This document shows, piece by piece, positions 36,911 to 46,859 of a stretch of 64,000 nucleotides of DNA (the first letter of the stretch is position 1; each line of letters begins with the position of its first letter). The DNA lies in NCBI GenBank assembly GCA_030704615.1, contig CM060733.1:30504001-30568000 (forward strand), read 5' to 3'. This stretch comes from Takakia lepidozioides (Eukaryota > Streptophyta > Takakiopsida > Takakiales > Takakiaceae). The position numbers and the translations under genes are program-made. The notes beneath the pieces were generated by a model. It ran no database searches and was not told the DNA's origin. It was given only the letters and a program-made list of their open reading frames with translations.

Positions 36911-38371
36911 GAAAAATGACAAGTAACCCCTCCTCAATCCACAAAGCAATTAAACTCCGGCAGGACAAACCACACGAACCTCGCCTGCCCAGTGGAGGTT
37001 CCTGCGTGTTACTAGGCTTACACCCAAATCTAAAGAAGGCAGAGAGGTGAACTCGTGCTTTACAAATATACTAGAGGTCTAGTGGTCTATGGAGACTAGT
37101 CTACTAGAGTAGCCTAGCCCCGAAGAAAAACCCGTTTTCAAATATCGGAAATTCAGAAAAACAATCGCAAAAAACCATGATCCTAACCCGCCATAACCCT
37201 AATAATCCAGCAGCACCAATAAACCAGGACCACAAACCACGCATACGAACCACCCTTACAAACCACCATACAAACCACCAGCAGAGAAGCAGCAATGCAT
37301 TGAAACACCTAAACAGCTTTAATCAATTCAAACTAATTGAAATAGCTTTGGAACCACATGAATTGAAATGAGATGCTCCGCATCAGATAAGACAGCACAC
37401 TCACGAAACGTGACATGCAAGAAACAAATGGTGTTCTATAACCTCTAGAACGAAAGCGAGTGAGGAAGACAAGTAAACCAATAGCGACGTGGGCGATGTT
37501 GACCAACAAAAACAACAGCAAAACTAAAATGAAATCAACAAACAGAACAAACATCAAAGCGAGCAAGAGAGAATGACATCAAAGCAGATGCGTAAACGAG
37601 AACATTACCTGCTGGATGCGTGAGCCATTTCGGTGCCCCTGTTGCTGACCTGAAACACCTGATCCTTAAGCTTCCACCGCTCCGCTCCGCTCTCCCTTAC
37701 GCTCTGCTTCCCTCCCATCTCATGTCTGCACTTGAATATGTTGTCTGCTTCCTTTCCTCCACTGCACTCTCACGCTGCACTGAATAGCACACTCTCTTCT
37801 CTCAGCTCTCACAGCACCCTGCACAACATGCTCTCTACTCTTTATGCTCTCCCCTCTTCAAAACTATTTGTTTTCTAGCGCTAGTCGGTCTTACCGCTTC
37901 CGCAGCGCTTCCGCGTACACAATGGAGTGGCGAAAGGGTGGGCTGAACGACCACACCCCTTATATGGTGCCGTCGCAAAGGATCTGAACCATCGCGTCCT
38001 TTCGAAATCGAACGGTCGCGCGTGTTCCATCCAACATCCATGCAAATATCATCCAATTCATCATTTCCATTCTGTCCATCCATTTTACGAATGACTAGAT
38101 GAAATGAAAAAACAGATGAATGAACGAGAAAATATGACGTTAATGATCCCTTGCACAAGATCATCAATTATAACCCGCGGGATTTTCCCACACCCCACAC
38201 GTGACGATAAATGAAATGTACAAGTCAGATCCTCCTGCGGCGTTTTGCCGCTATGAATTATTGCTCCTGACCATGTCTACATTCGGTGGATTAAGGCTTG
38301 GAATATTTCCTCTGTCACTCATTTATGCCCGCCCTCATTTCGGCCGAGTGTCATAGCTGCACTGTCGTGCG
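36911..38371 (-). promoter_or_regulatory. Possible promoter and 5' untranslated exon of the phosphatase pseudogene
   Basis: Read on the minus strand, ACCATATAAGGGG (about 37957-37969) is a TATA-like motif, and CATCCAGCAG|GTAATG near 37608 is a good splice donor. That would give a non-coding first exon followed by an intron containing the tandem array and ending before 35560. This is inference from motifs only. No protein-coding frame is supported in the stretch. Confidence 0.25.
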
Positions 38372-38549
38372 CATACATATCGCTACACAACTAATCGCTG
38401 TCCAAAACCACACAACACATGTGTACACCACACACTAGTATACCACTAGTCCACCACTAGTCCAACCACTAGTCCAACCACTAGGCTACAACTAGTCAGT
38501 CACTAGGCTGCCACTATGCTGCCCACTATGGCAGTCACTAGTCCACACA
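38372..38549 (-). repeat. Truncated second copy of the LTR 5' part
   Basis: Starts TGTGTGGACTAGTGACTGCC on the minus strand and matches 39036-38871 over about 170 bp, with one extra ACTAGTCC-type unit. It directly follows the end of the complete LTR, giving a tandem LTR arrangement. The sequence is made of CACTAGTCC/CACTAGGCT-like words. Confidence 0.6.
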
Positions 38550-38550
38550 A

Positions 38551-39036
38551 TGATAAAGAAGAAGAATACAAGCACGAGCTCACAAATCTGAAGCATAAAC
38601 TCATGCATATATAACCTCATCACTCAAATACAAGTCAAGCCAAGTGCACCCCACGCCATGGGGAATCCACACTACGGCGCCATAGCTAGGCGCGGTGAGG
38701 CTCAACTCGAAGAAAGAAGCCCTTCCACGCTTGCCGTGAAGATAACCACTCCAGGGCCTAAATCTGCCTTGACCCCTGGATTGACACTTGGGCCAATCCC
38801 AAATGTCAATATGTAAAAGCTAGTTATTTCCTAGCTAGTTTCACACACAGTATGTAAAATAACTTGACAGCTGTCGTGCGCATACATATCGCTACACAAC
38901 TACATCGCTGTCCAAAACCACACAACACATGTGCACACCACACACTAGTATACCACTAGTCCAACCACTAGGCTACAACTAGTCAGTCACTAGGCTGCCA
39001 CTATGCTGCCCACTATGGCAGTCATTAGTCCACACA
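38551..39036 (-). repeat. 3' LTR of the methyltransferase retroelement
   Basis: About 486 bp, beginning TGTGTGGACTAATGAC right after a polypurine tract and ending TTCTTTATCA (TG...CA). The second part (38551-38869) contains GAGGTTATATATGCATGAG, a TATA-like promoter motif, and has an inverted copy at 50705-51021. Confidence 0.6.
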
Positions 39037-39037
39037 A

Positions 39038-39049
39038 TCGCCCCCCTAG
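39038..39049 (-). other. Polypurine tract
   Basis: CTAGGGGGGCG on the minus strand immediately before the LTR start TGTGTGG. Such a tract primes plus-strand DNA synthesis in LTR elements. Confidence 0.6.
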
Positions 39050-39304
39050 CTGGTGCTTAGGTCCCTCTAAGTCCAGGTAGCCACAAGATGTGATAGTGAC
39101 CATAGCCTCACTAAGTCCTCCACCACTATCCCTACTACACTCAAACTCGATAGATCAAGAGGCCGGGTGCAAGAGTTGCCCCATCGTTAGTCGCCGTCTT
39201 GCAACCTGTGAACTTGAGCTTGGGATCTCATGTATTGACTCCTATGAGCTTGGCCTCCCATGTCTTGTTAGCTGCCTCCAGTCATGTCCACTGCCACTAT
39301 CCCA

Positions 39305-39480
39305 AGCGTGTGGACACAACCAATCTCCGTCAGAACCTTCTCAAGAGGTGGTGTCAAGCATTCCATATCTCCGTCACGAACCTTTCTCAAGAGGTGGTGT
39401 CAAGCATTCCATATGCCAACCCCTGAGCATCGATCACACACAGCATGGTGGCTGCCCCTTGGCAGACCCACAAGCATGCA
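39305..39480 (-). pseudogene. PHD finger at the C-terminal end of pol
   Basis: Reading across frames gives CML then (with one base missing) a second Cys, CDRC, then GWHMECLTPPLEKV and GDWLC. This is the Cys4-His-Cys3 PHD pattern with its invariant WHxxCL and Pro-Pro-Leu. PHD fingers read histone H3 tails. A tandem duplication of about 44-46 bp (39323-39366 repeated at 39367-39412) doubles the ECLTPPLEKV part, and single-base changes split the frame. It follows the integrase tail (YRPGVRRFSPGDYVYLQQT), the position chromodomains take in chromoviruses. Confidence 0.65.
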
Positions 39481-39639
39481 CCTCAAACCTGCAGGTACCA
39501 CTGCCAGTTTGGGTCACTCTGCCATCGACATTGGGAAGGGACATGGCGCACAATTACGCCCACATTGTCCTTCCAAGTCATGCCATCCCAACCCTCCAAG
39601 ATCAGGACCCCCTGAGTGCAAACACCTCTCGAACCTCAG

Positions 39640-40804
39640 AATAACACGCCTGCAGTAACATCCAGAGTCGTAGGAGCAGTCTGCTGCAAATAAACATAGT
39701 CACCAGGGCTAAACCTCCGAACCCCAGGACGATATCCTCCACCACGTATAGTGGCATACCTCAACGTATCACGGTGCTGTGCAATGGCAAGGTTCTCAAA
39801 AGCCATGGCATGACTTTCTTGAACAACTCTGCACACGCTGATCACATACACGTACCCACATGTCCGGATCGTCAAGGTTAAGGACTTGAGAGCAGTGTCC
39901 CTACGAATGGCTGCAGGCATCCGGCTCTCGGCCAAAGAGAAGGAAATATGGTGAGAAGGAGACAAGTGATGCTTGTTTGCTGACCTGTAGCCCATGGCTA
40001 ACCAAGGACTGAAGATCCCAATCTCCTAGGTGTCCCTTCTGCAAGCCATACTTGCGCAAACCCTCTTCAACCCGTCTGACAACTCTCTCTGCTAAGCCAT
40101 CGGCCTCAGATGATCCCGAGAAGTGGTGCGGTGGTCTATCAAGGCTTCACACAAGCCTGAAACTCCCCCAAAACTCTCTCCTTGGTCCGTGAGTACCTCA
40201 GCTGGAGCACCAAATCGGCTAAGCACACGACTCCAAGAATGCATACGCAGCCCCCTCACTACTACCTGTCGGCAATGGAACCAACTCAATCCACTTGGAG
40301 AAGTGCTCCACCATCACCAACACATATCTGTGGTGGCGCATAATCAGTGGCAACGGTCCTGCGAAGTCAAACTCCACCTGTAGCCCAATCCCATGATTGG
40401 TAAGGATGCAACTGTGGTGTAGGGGCGTTGAATGAAGCACGCACCCTGTCACACACCTGCACCTAGCCACGAATTGTTGCACCTCTGTATGCATACCACG
40501 CCACCAATACTGCCCCCTGCAGTAAACTGTGAGGCGTCGCACTCCAAAATGCCCCACTCCTCATGGGCATGCCGCACGAACACGTGCACGCTGTGGGGTG
40601 AGGCACAATCCTCACCCGACCATCCTCCCACACTCGAGTAGTGTATCCCCCCCACTTGAACCTCTTGGCTCGTTGCAGATCCGATCTCTCCCTGGCAGTC
40701 ACAATGGCTGCCTGTCTCCCGTGCGGAGGTAAGTCCAACACAGCGAATCTCATGTATATCTCTGCACCACCTAGCTCATCACTAGCCTCAGGGTCCTCAG
40801 ACAC
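39640..40804 (-). pseudogene. Integrase of the methyltransferase retroelement
   Basis: GHFGVRRL...YWWRGMHTEVQQFVARC..C is the zinc-binding region (about 40557-40470). The core has Asp in VEFDFAGPLPL, Asp in VLTDQGESFGG (about 40200) and Glu in ADGLAERVVRR (about 40095). The tail has HRDTLRYATIRGGGYRPG and RFSPGDYVYLQQT, the GPY/F-like C-terminal module. Several frame changes separate these parts. Confidence 0.75.
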
Positions 40805-40959
40805 TCCGTCTCAGTCATCCCTGTTGTAGGTCCATCTGACCTCCCGATGCCAAGATACACACAATGCAGATGCGTGCCATCCCGGCACCATCTCCTCGTC
40901 CGTATCACCATGGCCACCGAGCTCCAGTGTCCTTTGCTAGCTCATGCATGGATTGCGAC

Positions 40960-41497
40960 TCAATCCATCCGCATCCCGATTGACCAAACCCGGTCGATGC
41001 ACAACCTGAAAGTCATACTACTCCTGGAGTATAAGTGCCCACCGTGCAAGCTTCCCCGTAAGCTGTTCCTGACTCCATCAACCACTTGAGTGCTGGTGAT
41101 CCGTGACAAGGGTGAAAAGATTGCCGTAGATAGCACCTGAAGTGTGCCACGGCCCACACTGCAGCTTAGCACTCTCCCTCATATGAGCTGTACTTAGCCT
41201 CTGGCAGCGTTGTTTCGAGCGGCTACATAAGCCACTACGAACTCTCTTCCTCATCATCCCCTGTGTGAGCACCGCTCCAAGCCCAGCATGCTCCAATCCG
41301 TATACAGCTGAAAGGGACGCCCCCTGATAGGTCGTCTCAATATAGGCGCCGAGGTCAACCTCGCCTTGAGCTCTTGAAAAGCTCTTCCTGCTCATCTTCC
41401 CACTGCCACCTCCTGGTCCACCTTGGTCAGCTTGGTTAGAGCCTTGCAATGGTACTAAACCCTTGACAAAACCGTCTATAATAGTTTGCCAACCCAT
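40960..41497 (-). pseudogene. RNase H of the methyltransferase retroelement
   Basis: Broken pieces of the RNase H region: the catalytic-Asp motif YTDWS with LGLGAVLTQG (about 41310-41270), a VTDHQ motif (about 41095) and a final DADGLSRNP-like end (about 40960). Frame changes occur between them. A duplication-free linker connects it to RT upstream. Confidence 0.65.
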
Positions 41498-41559
41498 AAA
41501 GCTCGAACTCGGCTCACATCCGTGGCGTTGAATTTGTGCAATGGCCTCTACCTTAGTCT

Positions 41560-42123
41560 GCTATACCCCCAATCCTCCAGGATATATCATGTGACCCAGA
41601 TACTCAATCTGGTTGTGGAAACTTGCACTTCCCCGATGCAACTTCAATCCGTGCACTCTCAAGCGCTCCAATACCACCTGAAGGTGTCTCTTATGCTCCT
41701 CCATCGTAACACTAAAGATGATGATGTCATCTATGTAGCACCGAAACAAAGTCACCCCCTGCTAGAATCCTATCCATGACTCTCTGAAACTCTTGCAGGA
41801 GCATTCTTAAGCCCAAATGGTAAGAACCGCCACTGATATAGGCAATCTTTGCCGTGCTCATTGATCCCCCCAGAATGCCGTCTCTTGCTTGTCCGCCTCC
41901 TTGATTGGCAACTGGTGATATCCGGATCGTAAATCCAAAGTGCTAAGGCCTTAGCATGCCCGATGGCATCAAAGATCTCCTCTGGTGTTGGCATGGCATA
42001 CTTATCAGACTTGGTCTGACGATGTACAGACCGGTAATCACCGCACATACGTCTCTCCGTCCAATTGCCATAGACATCCTTCTTGGCTGGCATCACGTTG
42101 CAACCTCTTGAGCAGTACTCCAT
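41560..42123 (-). pseudogene. Reverse transcriptase of the methyltransferase retroelement
   Basis: [52 protein letters not shown] (in another frame), QWRFLPFGLKNAPA and the catalytic CYIDDIIIFS (about 41735), then EYLGHMIYPGG. This is a Ty3/gypsy RT, clearly different from the chromovirus RT at 29.4-30.1 kb. At least three frame changes and stops are present. Confidence 0.85.
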
Positions 42124-42394
42124 GCCTGCTCAGTCCAATGACAAGGCCTCATCCGCCCCCCATCATCTCATCCTTGAGGACCTCCTCAACCCGAGAATCC
42201 CCAACTCATCCCTCCCACACAGCCGCCTTGGCTGCCAACTCCCTCTGAACCTCGAGCACCTCCCATGTGTGCCATGGATGCATGCAACCCCGTGGTCCTC
42301 ACATGCTCGCCCCCACTCACTGACCTGTTACCGTCTCGGTAGGCAGAGAGCCATTGAGGGAAGTGTACCCGCACTCTGCGTTGCTCAGCAGAGC

Positions 42395-43345
42395 CAAGCT
42401 GATAATCCAGGTCAAGCAATTGAGATCCATTGCTTGCCCCAACACTTGACGACGTGATGCCTCAGAAAGAGACGACACCGCCGTGGTACCAGTGGTAAAA
42501 TCCATTGCCCGCTCACGCTCGTCAGCATTAGGCTCCACTAACTGCTGCAAACTGAGCATCCCACAGGAGGCCAGGTCCACTATCCCGGAAAGCATGCGAT
42601 CCTGGGAAGCTGAGCAGTGTAGGTAATGTTGCTCGTGGTTGACCCACCTTGTTGACCACTGCCAAGGCGAACGGTCATCGTGTCTCACACGCTGAGACTG
42701 CCTCCCTGTGTCTAGAATGTTATCCACTGTGGAGATGTGCTGGCCGATGCACCCCATCAAATGCACGCTTGAGCAGTGCGGGTGGCATCAAGTTAGTCCA
42801 CCATAGCCGTGGACGATGAGCCCGTGACCCCACTATAGCTGCATCTAGCAACACTGCTAACCCAAGCCACGACCGACTTGATGCACAGTAGCCATCACCC
42901 TAGCCCAGACTCGCCCATCAGTGGCACATTCTCCAAGATGTATGCTGGAGATACAGCTTGATGAAGCTGCAAGTGGCGCAAAACCCGCACCATCTCCCAA
43001 AACAGACCCGACCTCGATTCTCGCAATCCATTGCCATGCCCGGCTTGATGAATGCCCTTGGCAGGGCCAACCTGCCACTACCAGATCAATGGAGCCAACC
43101 CGCTCCAAATCCTGCGCCCCCAGCAACGAAATGTCTGCTGGGTAAGGCCCTTCTGATATCCATGAATTGCAGACACCGACACCAACTCAGGGTACCGCTG
43201 CACCAACTGAGCAACATGGCGAAGTGAAACGCGTCGTGCACTCTCATCCCTCTCCACATAAGGTAACGCCGAACTCGTACACCTGCTTGTAACACAGCAG
43301 CCAATCCGGTGCTGATCCCGCCAAACAAGTCCAGAAGACAAATGC
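42395..43345 (-). pseudogene. C5 DNA (cytosine-5) methyltransferase domain carried by the retroelement
   Basis: Motif I: LLDLFGGISTGLAAVLQAG (S-adenosylmethionine binding, 43331-43314). A motif-II-like acidic YVERDES follows. Motif IV: AGWPCQGHS with the catalytic Cys (PCQ at 43058-43066). Then GHGNGLRESRSGLFWEMVR and motif VI: ILENVP (ENV at 42925-42933). Motif VIII: SRAHRPRLWWTNL (HRPR at 42808-42819). Motif X: RRQVLGQAMDLNCL (42442-42419). Order and spacing fit a complete catalytic domain of about 320 residues that would methylate cytosine in DNA. HRPRLWW resembles DNMT3-like enzymes, while PCQ is the general C5 form; subfamily is uncertain. Single-base frame changes occur near 43258, 43138 and 43050, and more follow. 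It lies between protease and RT. Confidence 0.85.
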
Positions 43346-43628
43346 CTTCATCCGGATACTGCCACACAATAGGTGTGGTGTCCAATGGAGACAATTGAGG
43401 TGGTCCTGGTGCAATCCCCACACCCTCTCCTCTCCTCTCCTGACGGTACAAAAGAGCTCCACCCAGGCTTGTTGCACCCGTCGATCAGCATCCCGGTGCA
43501 AATCCTTGCTCGTGCCCCACAATGGAGTCTGAGCAACCATGGTAGGCAACTCCGCCATACCATACATGTCATCCTGCTCTCCCGGAGGTGGTACATCCTC
43601 TGAATGAGCATTGCCCTCAAGCAACTCT

Positions 43629-44111
43629 CTAGGCCAACTCACTGCCCCTGTGAATGCTGCTAGTGTCGGCATCTTGCCTCGCTGGGCAAACCGCAACTCT
43701 CCTATGAACGTCACAGGGAGCTGCACACGCGCGGCCCTCCCCTGACTGCCATGCAGGCCTATAAGAAGCTGACTCCTCCCAAAAAATCCAGGGTGAAGCC
43801 CATAGGTACAACACTGCCCCACCAACCAGGACATCGTATGAGACTGCGTCTGTCACAATGGCCTTGGCTCGCATCACTGAGCCATCTGTAGGGTGATCTG
43901 GCCGTAGTCTGATAGCCAACTCACACCATGTCATGCCCCAAGCCTGCTCCGATCCTCCCAGAGACGTTTGTATCTGGAAAGGACAAGGCTCCATATCCGC
44001 CTCCGTGAGGCCCAAGCCTGCAATAGTAGCTCCGCCCAGCATCAATGGCTGAGCTCTCGAGTCCAACAAGACCCGCAGTGGCCAGTACCTCTTGCCTGCC
44101 GGTCCACTCAA
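43629..44111 (-). pseudogene. Retropepsin-like protease of the methyltransferase retroelement
   Basis: LRVLLDSRAQPLMLGGATI (about 44060-44000) has the shape of the aspartic protease active site, with the usual Gly after Asp-Ser replaced by Arg. VSYDVLVGGAVLY (about 43830) resembles the second conserved strand. The same frame and the neighbouring one (43834-43244) form a linker of about 150 residues up to the methyltransferase. Confidence 0.55.
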
Positions 44112-44998
44112 ACAGAAAATGCCATCCTGGTGTCTAACATGACAACTCTAGGTGTCACCATGGCGCGCTCAATGGCTGGCCTAGCTGGCAGCTCCATCAA
44201 CCTGGCAGCTGCAGCTTGCCATGGCGCCGCCGTGGCAGTCTTGACCCTCAAATCCGAGGATCCCTCCGGCACTACACCTCCCATTATCTCCGCAGAAGAT
44301 GAAGTAACCTCCCCACTCTCACAGAGTGTAGCTGCCAGCCTGAACACCTCAGCTGGTCTTACCCCCGGCGTCGGTAGCCGAGAATAATGGAGCCTGGCAC
44401 ACAGATGTGGCCGCTCCTAGCAGCACACTAGCTGCCGTAGCCTTGGCGACACTAGGTAGTGGTGCTACCCGTGTAGCTCTCCCCAATGGCATAGCAACCT
44501 CCGCCTCGGTAACAGTCGGCGAGAACTAGGTGTCATGGATGGCGTCGACACTGTCTCCGCCAATGTGAATGACTGAGGAAGCCTAGCCTGACGGCTTGCC
44601 TCCCCACGCTGTGGATCCAACTCCACCTCTGCACCTCGTGGCTCAGGAACTCGTGCTGCTCCTCGAGTCACGGCTGCAACAGACTCCACCTACACTAGTG
44701 GTAGTGCTGCTCCACACATGAATCCCATGCCTCCCATATCTCCTCCCTCAGGAGCAGGAGGTGGACCATCCGGCCTTAGAGCCGGTACCACCTGAGCTGT
44801 AGCCATGGCAGCGAGCCTTTGCTCTAGCTGCAAAAGCCGGTTGGCCATGCCTTGGTCAACCCCCTGACCTCCGCGTCCTTGGCCATGTTGAGCTTGCCTT
44901 TGGCCTGCACCTCGTCCTCTCTGGGCTGCTCCACCTCACCCCCGGCCACCATTGTTCCCTTGGAACTGGCTTGGGCGCAACTCAGGATGCAAACCATA

Positions 44999-46258
44999 AC
45001 ACTGGGCCTCTCGATGCCCGTGCTTACCACAATGCCCACACTGCAACTATGCAGGCTGTGCATGTGCCGGCCCTTTGCCTCCCTCTGGGAAATCCTTCTT
45101 GACATGGGGTCCTCCACATGTCTAACACACCACATCCGCCCGTTGTTGCCCAGCAAATGAAGGGAGAGACCCCTGCATCTGAGGTCCTCTCTGCCCTTCC
45201 CTGAGCTTCACCTGAGCCCCCTTGTTGCCTTGAGCACGTTGAGGTAGTGGTTGGCTAGGAGCACCACTACCCCGTAGTGTCTCCTTAGCAAATCCCACCG
45301 TGACCACTCGTTCCTCCACCATGTTGAGCTCTATCCGCTCTGCCAGCAAAAACACATTTGCTAAGGTGGGTTGGGCCGCTTGTAGGAGAGTTGCATCCCG
45401 CACCCTTCTCCTCAGCTCCTTGTCCAATATCCCATACCAGAATTGGACTGCCTGAGCTTCCGTAACCCTTTGGGTTACATTTATCAAGCGCCTCATGCGA
45501 GTGAAAGCCTCCCTCAAGCTCTTGGTCGGCTTCTATTGGAACTCTTGCAAGCTCCGCAACTTCTCTGTCCTCACCCCTTGGTAGTTCCCTCTCAACTCTT
45601 CGAAGAACTCCACAACAGGGTTGAAGGCAGGCACGGGTGCTAGTGCTGGTGCGGTAGTGGCTTGGGTGGACATCGTAGCTACTGTACCACTAGTCCCACC
45701 AGTCCCACTGCTACTTGCTGAAGCTGCCGGTGCAACGACAAGTGTAGCCACTGCCCTCGTGGCTCTAGTGCCCCTAGTGATGGAGACATAGTCGGGTGAC
45801 CAGTACATCCTCCACTCCTCGATCTCAACCTCATGCCCCTGCCTGAACTCATGGTAATCATCCATAGGCGGCCCCTCAAGGTGCTGAAACAACCCCTTCC
45901 ATGCCATGAAAGGCGTAAATAGTTGTGGATTGCGCATTTGCTGCAAATCACACCAACTATCAAACTCTTGGATAAAATCATCCAACTCGATGGTGCCCAC
46001 CGCCCCAGAGTACCTTCGTGGCCCCTTGGTAGCTCCATACATCTCCTCCATTGTGTCCCACAACAATGACAAAGAAACAACTTGCACCGCTGGTATGAGT
46101 CCTCCTGATTCACAATCCGAATCAGAACCTTCCGTAGAAGACACAGGAGGTGAAGGTGGCCTAATCCGCACACCTCGTCTCGTGTACCCACTAGTATCGC
46201 TAGTGCTCGAACCGGCACTGTCCCCAGCAACTAGTGGCACCTCCGTGTTGACACTCAA
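44999..46258 (-). pseudogene. Gag of the methyltransferase retroelement
   Basis: Begins MSVNTEVPLVAGDSAGSS, with a low-complexity Ser/Thr N-terminus, then a gag-like helical region (DDFIQEFDSWCDLQQ, FTPFMAWKGLFQHLEG, FEELRGNYQGVRTEKLRSL ... REAFTRMRRLINVTQRVTEA ... LANVFLLAERIELNM). A single in-frame TAG (about 45533) interrupts it and a TAG-type stop follows ADVVC. Downstream a perfect CCHC zinc knuckle, CGHCGKHGHREAQC, lies at 45040-44999. The zinc knuckle and helical order are typical of Ty3/gypsy gag. Confidence 0.75.
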
Positions 46259-46859
46259 CCGGTCATGAACATGTCCCTAACCCCCTCTCCACAAGGTAAC
46301 CGGGTAGAGAACCTGTTGCGGCTTATGGTTTGGAATACTAAGTTCCTAACATAGCCTACACCTGTACCTGCATCCACCGCAAGCACTCCTATGGTTGGCT
46401 GGTCATCACCTCCAACCTCACCACAGGAGAAACAATGATGGTCTGGCTGGTCATCACCCCAGCCTCACCATCGACAGCATGCTCTAGGACTGGCCGGTGA
46501 TCAAATCCGGACCAATCACCTATAAAAACAAGCGCCCACACAAAACTAGCATGGCGCACAGTCAAGCATGCAGGTATGGAGGGGATCCAAACACAAGAAA
46601 GCAGAACGACAACTCCCCCACACCAAAAACAACTCCACGGTGTTGCTCCTGCAAGGACACCCCAGCCCAAACCCGGACTGACTGTTGCCTCCACCTACGG
46701 AAAGGTCTTGGCCTAATGAGAGGGTGGAAACTACGAGGAAGAGAAGCTAAAGCACCAGACCGGGCACGTACTTGGGTCATGAGGGCGAACGAGCACAAAA
46801 AACCTTTTCTCAATATCCTTGAACACGGATTCAGGGATATTCTTGGTCGCTCATACCTC

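Larger units (their letters stand above)
38372..46700 (-). mobile_element. Ty3/gypsy-like retroelement encoding a C5 DNA methyltransferase and a PHD finger (decayed)
   Basis: On the minus strand the order is gag with zinc knuckle (46258-44999), retropepsin-like protease (44.1-43.6 kb), cytosine methyltransferase (43.35-42.40 kb), RT (42.12-41.56 kb), RNase H (41.50-40.96 kb), integrase (40.80-39.64 kb), PHD finger (39.48-39.31 kb), polypurine tract (39038-39049) and 3' LTR (39036-38551). Every domain is recognisable, but each is interrupted by frameshifts or stops, so this copy is dead. No 5' LTR or primer site was found; the right end fades near 46.7-46.8 kb where the DUF7869 gene begins. 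Methyltransferase capture by retrotransposons is known from dinoflagellates and charophyte algae. Its presence together with a PHD finger in a land-plant-like genome is the notable point. Confidence 0.8.

Noticed and set aside
38372-39036. CRISPR-like array of CACTAGTCC words
   Set aside because: Words are short, irregular and unspaced, in a eukaryotic LTR; there are no uniform repeats and spacers.
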